Assembly (NCBI GenBank): GCA_015233035.1 | Contig: JADFYM010000009.1 | Location: 1-35,441, forward strand | Origin: Magnetococcales bacterium | Lineage (GTDB): Bacteria > Pseudomonadota > Magnetococcia > Magnetococcales > Magnetaquicoccaceae | Direction of reading: 5' to 3' | Length of the DNA: 35,441 nucleotides | Part shown: one piece after another, positions 24,140 to 31,543 of the stretch | How the letters are laid out: the number at the start of each line of letters is the position of its first letter | Numbering within the stretch: the stretch's first letter is position 1 | Translations under genes and position numbers: made by a program | The notes under the pieces: model-generated | Seen by the model: the letters and a program-made list of their open reading frames with translations, nothing else | Database searches by the model: none | What the model was told of the DNA's origin: nothing

Positions 24140-27100
24140 TCAGATAAAATCTTTCGAGAGCAATTTTTTGACCTCTTCCGGCGCGCCAGCCCCCCGCAGA
24201 TAGCCCGCATCCAGGTACAAGACCAGATCGGCCATTTGCATATGGCTGGGCCGATGGGTAACGATCAAAATGGTCGTCGTGCCACGCAACTCCTGGACGG
24301 CATTGCGGAACAACTGTTCACTGTCGGCATCCAGATTGTTGGCCGGTTCATCAAACAGCACAATGCGCGACCGCTTGAGATAGACTCTGGCCAGCGAAAG
24401 CCGTTGTTTGAAGCCAGCCGAGAGTTGCGCCGAGTCGCTGCCGTTCAGATGGGAACCGAATCCTTTCGGCATTTTCTGGATCTCGGCCAACAAGCCCGCC
24501 TTGGCGGCGGCGACTTCCAACTCTTCGTCGCTGGCCACCGGATCGGCCAGACGCAGATTCTGGGCGACCGTGCCAAAAAAGATATCGCTGATTTGCGGCA
24601 GATAGCTGATGGATTGGCGCAAGGCGATGGGATCCAATTGGCGAATATCCTCATCATCAATCTGGATGCTGCCCGCCTGGGGGGTATAGAGGCCGAGCAA
24701 CAGCTTGATCAGGGTGGATTTGCCCGAGCCGTTGGCCCCGATCACGGCCACCACCGATCCCGCCGGGATGCGAAAGTTGACGCCGACCAAGGCGGGTTCG
24801 GCATCGTTGGTATAGCGAAAGGAGACCCGGGAAAAGGTCACGGCCCCCGTAAACTGGAGCCGACTGCGACTGGCGGTATAGGCATCCCGTTCCCCCTTGA
24901 TCTCCATGAGCCGGTCAACCTGATTCAGGCTATTAAAAATCTGCACCATTTTTGTGATGCCCAGAAAGGTGGTCTGGATCGGTCCCAGCACCCGCCAGGT
25001 GAGCATCATGGCGGCCATCACGGAACCGGCGGTCTGGGTACCGGCCAGCACGCCTCTGGCGGTCATGGCCATCACCCCGACCGAGGCGGCCATGCTCAGG
25101 ACATGGGCCGAAGAGGAGAGCAAGGTGGACATCTGGGAGACATAAAAATTGGCCAGAATGGCCTTGCCGGACAGTTCGCGATAACGGTCATACCAGACCT
25201 GGGCGGCCTGGGCCCCCTGGATGACCGGAATATGAGAAAACGACTCGGTGAGAAAGGCCTGGCGTTGCGCCTGGAGGCGGCCCGAGTGGGAGGTGCGCCG
25301 CCGCAGCATCGGGGTGAGGACGGCTCCCGAGGCGGCCAGAGAGGCGAGCAACAGCACCATGAACAGGATGACACCCGGATTGACCAAACCCAAAACAATC
25401 AGAAAAAACAAGGTGGTCGGGGCATCATAATAGAGCATGGCCAGGTGACCGGTAAACATTTCGCGCACGACTTCCAGAGACTTGATCCGTGCCACCTGCA
25501 CCCCGACGGCCACCCGTTCGGTAAAGGAGGCGGGCATGGCCAGCAACCGTTCCAGGATGCTGGCACCCAGAATTCTTTCCGCTTTGGCCCCGACATAGGC
25601 CAACATGCGGGCCCGCTGGAAGCGCAGCAAGGCATCCAGGGCAATCGAGATCAGGGTACCCACCATCAAACCGACGAGCATGGAACGGGAACCGCTCGGA
25701 ATGCCGCTGTCGTAGAGGACCATGTTGAACAGTGCGCTGGAGCTGCCAAAGACGTTGCTCATGAGGGTCACCAGCATGGTCAACCAGATCAGGGAGCTGA
25801 AGCGGAGCATCTGCACCGAGACCCAGCTTTTGGGCCGCCCGGCCTCCACATCCGGGGGCAGGAAAAAAAAGACACGGCCATACTGGCGGCCCTGGATCTG
25901 TTTGGTTTGTCCATCCCGGCCATCGATCACCTCAATCCGGCCATGTTCGTCATGATCGGTGACCACCATGACCTCATCCTCGCCCTCCCCCACAAACAGG
26001 AACGGCACATTGCGCCGATCCACCCGATGCAGCCAGGCGCGCTCGGAACGGTGGGTATAGTGCAGATTGGCCATGGAATTGCAAAAATCGGTAATGTCCA
26101 TGGTGCCGAAAAAATGGGGCAAGGCCTCGGCCAACTGCCGGGCGGGCCCCTGCCAATTGAGAGCCTCCAGCAGTCCCTCCAGGCAGCGGGTAAAGCCATT
26201 CTGGGGAGAGATGCGGCGGATGAACACCTCCCAGGAGGGGGGTTCCGGCAGACTCTGGAGCATTTTTTCCGCCGGTCCGGCGGCGGCAGATTCGACCACG
26301 GCGGTGCTGCTCGTCTGGTCAAGCACCGCCACGACCGGGGGAACCGAGGGAATAAAGGCCTCGCGATAGTCGGCGAGGGGTTCCAATCGACCCTCGATCA
26401 GGCGAAAAACCCGATCGGCGATACGGAGCAGCGAGGGCCGCCAGGAGACGAGCACAATGGTACACTCCTGACGTTCTTTCAGTTGGGTCAGACTGTCACG
26501 CAGCATGGCATCGCCCGCCGAATCGATGGCCATATTGGCCTCGTCAAACAGGAGCACCTGCGGATTCATGGCCAGGGAGCGGGCGATGGCGATGCGTTGC
26601 ACCACCCCCGCCGGGAGCGACTCGGCGGCCCCGTCGCCAATGATGGTCCCGTAGCCCTTGGGCATCCGGGAGACCATGCTGTCCAGACCCAACAAGGTCG
26701 CGGTTTGCAACGCGAGTGTCTCGCGGGACTCATCGAACATGGTCATGTTTTGCAGGATGGTACCGCTGAAGAGGGTTCCCTTTTGTGGCACATAGGAGAC
26801 GGCACGAATGAATTCATGCGGCATTTCCGGCACTTCCTGGCCATTGAAGCGGAGACTCCCGGCAGTGGGGAGAACGCGACCGGCCAGCAATTGGAGGAGC
26901 GTGGTCTTGCCGCTGCCGCTGTCGCCGATGATGGCAATGGTCTCCCCATGGCGCAAGGTCAGCGAAACCTGGTCCAGAACCGGCTTGTGGCCAGCAAATT
27001 GGACGCTCACATCGGCCAATTCCAATTCAAACGACCGGGAAAGCGACTCACCGGGCAGCACCTGTTCCGGTTTGGGATCGGGCAATTTTAACAGGGTGTC

Positions 27101-28027
27101 CACATCGCGCCGGGCAATGCGGACGGTTTGCAGGCGTGTCCACCCTCCCACCAGGGTTTGCAACGGTTGAAACATGCGACCGGACAGCATGGTACAGGCG
27201 GCCAGGCCGCCGGTGGTCAGATCGCCATTCATCACGGCCATGGCACCAAAGGTCACCACCAGCAGCGTATTGACCTGCGACATGAAAGAGGAAAAAGTGG
27301 GCAACAGCGCACTGCGGAATATGATCTCTTTGGTTTTTTGCGCGTGGGAATTTTGCAGCAATTCGTACCGGCGCAACATGAGCGATTCCATGGCCATGGA
27401 CTTGACGGAATGGACGCGGCCCAGGGTTTCCGTCACAAAGCCGAACCGATGCCGAAAAGATTGGCTGTCGGCATCCAGGGCCTTGCTCATCTGCATGCTC
27501 AACCGATAGGAGATCACCCCCACCAGCACCATGGAGACAATGGGAATGATGGCCAGGTAGCCGCCCAGTTGCAGGATCAGCAGGAGAAACAGAACCAGGA
27601 AGGGCAGATCAAACAGGGCGACGAGCAACTGGCCGGAGTAGAGTTCGCCAATGGTTTGGATGCCACTCATCCGTTCCAGCAGTTCGGCTCCCGCCTCCTG
27701 CGCCACATCTTTCGCGCTGGCGTACAACATGCGATGAAATATATCGCAGCCGGTCACATGTTCAAAGCGGGCACCGATCCAGCCGGTATAGTAGGAGCGG
27801 AACCAGCGCAAGACCGCCTCCATCAGCAGGGCACCCAGCACACCCATCACCAGGATGGAGAGGGTGGTTTCCCCCTTGTTGGGAATAATGCGGTTGAAAA
27901 TCTGGAGCAACGCCAGGGGCACAGCCAGTCCGACCAGATTGACCATCAGCGAAAGCAGGGCCAACAGGGATGCCGTACTGGCCAGTTTACTCCCATCCAG
28001 GGAGAACCATGCGCGCAGGTTAAACAT
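24140..28027 (-). CDS. Fused double ABC exporter of a type I secretion system
   Basis: This 1295-aa protein carries two complete exporter halves in tandem (TMD-NBD-TMD-NBD). Half 1 has an exporter TMD (about 20-310). Its NBD has Walker A GDSGSGKTT (~366), a degenerate signature ESLPAGVVQR (~469) and Walker B LLFDEAN, but VSWRPS where the H-switch His should be (~529). A region of about 600-750 resembles a C39-like, non-catalytic domain (MANLHY, PFLFVGEG). Half 2 follows with a TMD (~765-1060) and an NBD whose motifs are intact: GANGSGKST (~1096), LSAGFKQR (~1200), VLFDEP (~1221) and VTHRPS (~1256). It therefore looks like a heterodimer-type exporter with one degenerate ATP site, fused into one chain. 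It probably works with the HlyD and TolC proteins at 29995-34240. AGGTG lies 8 nt before the ATG. Confidence 0.9.
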   Translation of the reverse strand: MFNLRAWFSLDGSKLASTASLLALLSLMVNLVGLAVPLALLQIFNRIIPNKGETTLSILVMGVLGALLMEAVLRWFRSYYTGWIGARFEHVTGCDIFHRMLYASAKDVAQEAGAELLERMSGIQTIGELYSGQLLVALFDLPFLVLFLLLILQLGGYLAIIPIVSMVLVGVISYRLSMQMSKALDADSQSFRHRFGFVTETLGRVHSVKSMAMESLMLRRYELLQNSHAQKTKEIIFRSALLPTFSSFMSQVNTLLVVTFGAMAVMNGDLTTGGLAACTMLSGRMFQPLQTLVGGWTRLQTVRIARRDVDTLLKLPDPKPEQVLPGESLSRSFELELADVSVQFAGHKPVLDQVSLTLRHGETIAIIGDSGSGKTTLLQLLAGRVLPTAGSLRFNGQEVPEMPHEFIRAVSYVPQKGTLFSGTILQNMTMFDESRETLALQTATLLGLDSMVSRMPKGYGTIIGDGAAESLPAGVVQRIAIARSLAMNPQVLLFDEANMAIDSAGDAMLRDSLTQLKERQECTIVLVSWRPSLLRIADRVFRLIEGRLEPLADYREAFIPSVPPVVAVLDQTSSTAVVESAAAGPAEKMLQSLPEPPSWEVFIRRISPQNGFTRCLEGLLEALNWQGPARQLAEALPHFFGTMDITDFCNSMANLHYTHRSERAWLHRVDRRNVPFLFVGEGEDEVMVVTDHDEHGRIEVIDGRDGQTKQIQGRQYGRVFFFLPPDVEAGRPKSWVSVQMLRFSSLIWLTMLVTLMSNVFGSSSALFNMVLYDSGIPSGSRSMLVGLMVGTLISIALDALLRFQRARMLAYVGAKAERILGASILERLLAMPASFTERVAVGVQVARIKSLEVVREMFTGHLAMLYYDAPTTLFFLIVLGLVNPGVILFMVLLLASLAASGAVLTPMLRRRTSHSGRLQAQRQAFLTESFSHIPVIQGAQAAQVWYDRYRELSGKAILANFYVSQMSTLLSSSAHVLSMAASVGVMAMTARGVLAGTQTAGSVMAAMMLTWRVLGPIQTTFLGITKMVQIFNSLNQVDRLMEIKGERDAYTASRSRLQFTGAVTFSRVSFRYTNDAEPALVGVNFRIPAGSVVAVIGANGSGKSTLIKLLLGLYTPQAGSIQIDDEDIRQLDPIALRQSISYLPQISDIFFGTVAQNLRLADPVASDEELEVAAAKAGLLAEIQKMPKGFGSHLNGSDSAQLSAGFKQRLSLARVYLKRSRIVLFDEPANNLDADSEQLFRNAVQELRGTTTILIVTHRPSHMQMADLVLYLDAGYLRGAGAPEEVKKLLSKDFI

Positions 28028-28089
28028 GCATTCAACACCTGAAAAGTATAGACATGATATTCATTTTTTGCCTGTTATTCCCCGTTCCG

Positions 28090-28370
28090 TTACACACATC
28101 GCAAAAAATCGTTCCTACTGGCAGGGGTCCAGGGGGATTATCCCCCTGGTGGGGTCCAGGGGCAAAGCCCCTGGCGGGGGGGGGCTTCGCCCCGCATCGG
28201 GGCAGCAAAGGGCTACGAAGCAAAAAAAGCTGTCGTAGCAACATGTTGTTGATGCCGTCACCAGGGTTTTGTTTTTCCGGGGCTTCGCCCCGGACCCCAC
28301 CAGGGGCGTTGCCCCTGGACCCCACCGGGGGAGATAATCTCCCCCGGACCCCCATAATTAATAACAACTT
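28090..28370. repeat. Family A element, copy 3 (nearly full length)
   Basis: The left terminal repeat is at 28090-28113 (TTACACACATCGCAAAAAAT...), the closest match to the inverted right end of copy 1. The hairpin chains of both arms and the central CAACATGTTG (28239-28248) are present. The right end is recognisable to about 28370 (CCCCCATAATTAATAACAAC), after which it diverges. It fills most of the 397-bp gap between the glycosyltransferase and ABC exporter genes, inside what otherwise looks like a single minus-strand operon. Confidence 0.83.
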
Positions 28371-28424
28371 GAAATGGCCAAACATCTTTGCAAGCCCTGC
28401 TCATCCTATTCGGCCTGGCCACCC

Positions 28425-30005
28425 TCACCACTCGGCCAACTTCCAAACACCGATGGCTGCGCCATGGGTACCATCGGGCACCACCCGCTGCGGGGGCGGC
28501 AGGGCAAACGGTGCCGCCGTCAAATCGACCGGTCGCCACTGCCCCACCTGAATATCCCCATTCTCTTTCTGCGGAAAGGTGGTGGCCAGCAAATAGCGCG
28601 ACTCGCTCCGCCTGAATTGGCGCAAGGCACTCTGCACGGCGGCATTGGGCAGATGCGTAAAAATGTTGCGGCACAAAATGGCATCACACCGTGGCAACAG
28701 ATCGGTGCAAATGTCGGCGGTATTGAAAAAATGGTTTTTGCGTTGCCCATACAACACCCGATTGCGCGCCACCAGTTCCGGGACGACATCAAACCCCAGA
28801 TACAGGTCCAGATCAACCGTGAGGTCGGCATTCCACACCAGATCGCCACACCCGGCATCCACCAACGTCCGCACCCCCAGCTCCTGGAGGACCGCCCGCA
28901 AACTCGCCCGCAACTCGGCAGTGGCCTTCCAGGTGGAACCGGGTCCACTCCGGGTGTCCCACGCCTTCCAGCCGTTGTCGATATAAATCTGGCTGAAACA
29001 CCGCCGCTGAGCCAGTTGAGCCTCTGTCTCCGGTGGCAACAACGGAAAACAGCCATCGACCGCCCGGGGACCGATCCGCCGACGCAAAAAGTCCACATCG
29101 GCAAAGGCTTCATATTCCTGCCAGGTGCGCTGCTGACCCAAACCATACCGGTCCAGATCCCGCAGAGCCTCGGCATCGGTCGTCTGCTTGATCTCCAACA
29201 GATGGTGCAAACGCGCCTCGGACCGCCGGTTGAGCGTTGGCCAGTCCTGATGATCGCTCCAGTGCCGCCGTCGGCCCCGGTCGGTATAATCGTGGTAGAG
29301 AATCACCCGGTTGGGACTGAACAGATCATAACCGTGCGTCCAGAGCCGGGCGGCCAGACTGACCTCCTCCCCATGAAAATAGAGGTTGGGATCATACGGC
29401 ACCTCGCGGATCATGGTGGAGGCGGCAAACACCAACCCTGCCCCAATAAAGGCGGTGGGGGCAGGCTGATCCGGGACAAACGGCGGCGTGAGTCCCTTGG
29501 CTTTGGGCATCAAAACCCCGGTATCGTTAAAGCGACCGGCGGTCAAAATCGGCAGCACATCCGGCGAGCGCGTATCGGGCGGCTCATAGCGGATCGGATG
29601 GGTGGTCAAGACCGGCTTGGGCGAAGGACAGGCGGCCAGCACGGCCAGCAACGTCTCATCCCAATCCGGCGCAAACCGGCTGTGGCTGTCAATTTGCAGA
29701 TAATACTCTTCGCCCTGCCACAATTCCGTTTGAATGCGACTGCGCGCCCAGCAGACCCCCAGACTGGTCGCCGCATCGACCGTGCGACCGCGCACCTGGG
29801 CGGACCGCTCCGGCACCTGCCGCCACGCCTCTGGATCTTCCGGGGCCACCTGCCAGAAAACCCCGGCAAAGACGCGCTCGGGATGTTTGGCCTTGGCAAA
29901 CATATCCGCCAACGTCCACGGGCACTCGCTGTCCCGATAACTGGCCACCGAAACAAAAATGGTCGGCTTGGCATCGTGCGGCCCATTCATCCGATTATCG
30001 TTCAT
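28425..30005 (-). CDS. GT60-like glycosyltransferase fused to a SAM methyltransferase
   Basis: This protein of about 526 aa has two parts. The N-terminal part (about 10-300) resembles PF11397/GT60 (Skp1-type GlcNAc transferase). It opens with IFVSVASYRDSECPWTL, has the DxH metal motif in LQIDSHSRF (D106-H108), and continues with FIGAGLVFA and YFHGEEVSLAARLWTHG. The C-terminal part (about 370-526) is a class I methyltransferase with SAM motif I VDAGCGDLVW (~383) and the later DAILCRNIFTHL strand-helix. No signal peptide is visible, so it is probably cytosolic. The start is at 30005 (MNDNRMNG), overlapping the HlyD stop by 11 nt; another in-frame ATG is at 29990. Its position inside a type I secretion locus suggests it modifies the exported protein or a surface glycan (inference). 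Confidence 0.85.
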   Translation of the reverse strand: MNDNRMNGPHDAKPTIFVSVASYRDSECPWTLADMFAKAKHPERVFAGVFWQVAPEDPEAWRQVPERSAQVRGRTVDAATSLGVCWARSRIQTELWQGEEYYLQIDSHSRFAPDWDETLLAVLAACPSPKPVLTTHPIRYEPPDTRSPDVLPILTAGRFNDTGVLMPKAKGLTPPFVPDQPAPTAFIGAGLVFAASTMIREVPYDPNLYFHGEEVSLAARLWTHGYDLFSPNRVILYHDYTDRGRRRHWSDHQDWPTLNRRSEARLHHLLEIKQTTDAEALRDLDRYGLGQQRTWQEYEAFADVDFLRRRIGPRAVDGCFPLLPPETEAQLAQRRCFSQIYIDNGWKAWDTRSGPGSTWKATAELRASLRAVLQELGVRTLVDAGCGDLVWNADLTVDLDLYLGFDVVPELVARNRVLYGQRKNHFFNTADICTDLLPRCDAILCRNIFTHLPNAAVQSALRQFRRSESRYLLATTFPQKENGDIQVGQWRPVDLTAAPFALPPPQRVVPDGTHGAAIGVWKLAEW

Positions 30006-31395
30006 TGAACCCACCACTCATGGAACGCGACATGGCCCCCAACATGCTTTTCAGGATCGTCTTTTCGCCCAACAAAATATCCACTTGCGCCTGCATCCCC
30101 GACAGAATGGGATTTTTGCCCGGCTGATCACCGACATAAGAGCTGGCCAGCGTGACACCGCCCCGATAATAAGGATTATTTTGCTCATCCGTCAGCACAT
30201 CCGCCGACAGCGTCGTCAAGGTGCCCGTCACGGTGCCAAAGCGGGAAAATTCATAACTGCTGATTTTGACCACCACCGTTTGTCCCGTCGCCACCCGACC
30301 GATATCGTTGGGCGGAATCCGCACCTCCACCTCCAACCCGCTCGCCGCCTGTCCCGGTTTGGTTTGGTCCTGGCCAGCCGTCGCCCTCCCCGCCGCCGCC
30401 TCTGCATCCACCGGCACGATACGCAACAACGGCTCACCCGACTGCACCACCGTCCCCGGCATATGCACCTTGAGTTCCTGCACGATCCCCCGCACCGGAG
30501 CACGCACCTCGGTGCGTTCCATCCGGTCCTCCATGCGGATCAAGGTTTCCTTCACTTGCGCCAATTCATTGACAATAACGGTCAATTCATCGTTGGCCGC
30601 CCGGTAGGTATCCGCCAGCGTTTTTCTGCGCCGCTGTTGCACCTCCTGCAAGGCACCCTGCAAATTTTCAATCTGCTTCTTGAACCGCTCGATCTCGCCC
30701 CGGGCGGTGACATGGGCCCGCAGAGTCTCCAGGTAGATCAAGCGTGAAATGGCTTGTTGTTGCACCAGTTCCTGGCGAATTTTTACCAGATCACCGGTCA
30801 CTTCAAACTGTTTGTAGGCATTTTTCAACTCTTCTTTTGCCTGGTTGATATCCGATTGCTTCTGGGCTATCTGACTGTCCAGGACCGCCAGATTGTCGCG
30901 CAGGGCAATTTTCTGGTTCTGGTATATCTCCCACTGCTCGACATAGAGCGGTTCTTTTTGCAAGGCCCGGACATATTCCTGGGCCTGCTTGCCCTCGGCC
31001 AGAAAGGCGCGCAGACGGAGGGCACGGGCCTCCAACCCTCTGGCCTTGACCAGAGACTGCTCCCGTTCCGGTGCCGTCTGGCTGCTGTCCATGCGCAGCA
31101 GAACCTGGTCTTTTTCAACAAGTTGGCTCTCATCCACCAACACCTCGGCCACGATGCCCCCTTCCAGGTGCTGCACCGTTTGCACCGATTTGCGGGGAAT
31201 CACCTGGCCCGGCACATGCGCCACTTCCTTGATATGGGCCATGGCAGCCCAGGCAAACAACAACACCACAGAACCCACAATCAACCATACTGTACTGCGT
31301 ATCAAGGCGGGCGCACCCGACTCATGTATGTTACCCATATCCGCCATAATACGGACAAGATTGGGATTGACTGTTGACTTGCGAACAACCATCAT
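29995..31395 (-). CDS. HlyD-family periplasmic adaptor of the type I secretion system
   Basis: This 466-aa membrane-fusion protein has a short cytoplasmic N-terminus, one membrane helix (about 34-56, STVWLIVGSVVLLFAWAAMA) and a first lipoyl half (HVPGQVIPRKSVQTVQHLEGG). Long coiled-coil helices follow (about 115-295, rich in E/Q/K/L). The second lipoyl half is VRAPVRGIVQELKV, and the C-terminal beta-barrel ends at FNER. It would bridge the inner-membrane exporter and the TolC channel. The ATG at 31395 is chosen; a TTG two codons upstream (31401) sits closer to the AGGA site and is possible. It overlaps the glycosyltransferase gene by 11 nt and is divergent from the TolC gene, with about 148 bp between the two starts. 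The family assignment is secure. Confidence 0.94.
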   Translation of the reverse strand: MMVVRKSTVNPNLVRIMADMGNIHESGAPALIRSTVWLIVGSVVLLFAWAAMAHIKEVAHVPGQVIPRKSVQTVQHLEGGIVAEVLVDESQLVEKDQVLLRMDSSQTAPEREQSLVKARGLEARALRLRAFLAEGKQAQEYVRALQKEPLYVEQWEIYQNQKIALRDNLAVLDSQIAQKQSDINQAKEELKNAYKQFEVTGDLVKIRQELVQQQAISRLIYLETLRAHVTARGEIERFKKQIENLQGALQEVQQRRRKTLADTYRAANDELTVIVNELAQVKETLIRMEDRMERTEVRAPVRGIVQELKVHMPGTVVQSGEPLLRIVPVDAEAAAGRATAGQDQTKPGQAASGLEVEVRIPPNDIGRVATGQTVVVKISSYEFSRFGTVTGTLTTLSADVLTDEQNNPYYRGGVTLASSYVGDQPGKNPILSGMQAQVDILLGEKTILKSMLGAMSRSMSGGFNER

Positions 31396-31543
31396 GTTCA
31401 ATTGATCCTGGAAGCCCGGCTTGGCAAGTTTAATGCAATATTCCCCACGCTCAATCTGGTCAAGTCCTTCTCCAACGGGCTGCCATGATCAGGACAACTG
31501 TCCATTACAGCAATTCCCAGGCCAATCAAACAGGACGCTTCGC
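31396..31543. promoter_or_regulatory. Divergent promoter interval of the type I secretion locus
   Basis: These 148 bp separate the start of hlyD (minus) from the start of the tolC-SPOR gene (plus). Promoters for both transcripts should lie here. I cannot assign a convincing -35/-10 pair or operator palindrome by eye. The Shine-Dalgarno sites AGGA for each gene are at its two ends. Confidence 0.5.

Noticed and set aside
23705-27091. Open frame of 1128 codons on the plus strand
   Set aside because: It runs through the repeat region and antisense to the ABC exporter. Its composition is His/Gly/Gln-rich shadow coding, and the opposite strand has clear Walker motifs.
28374-30008. Open frame of 544 codons on the plus strand
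   Set aside because: It is antisense to the glycosyltransferase-methyltransferase gene, with no recognisable domain and a biased composition.
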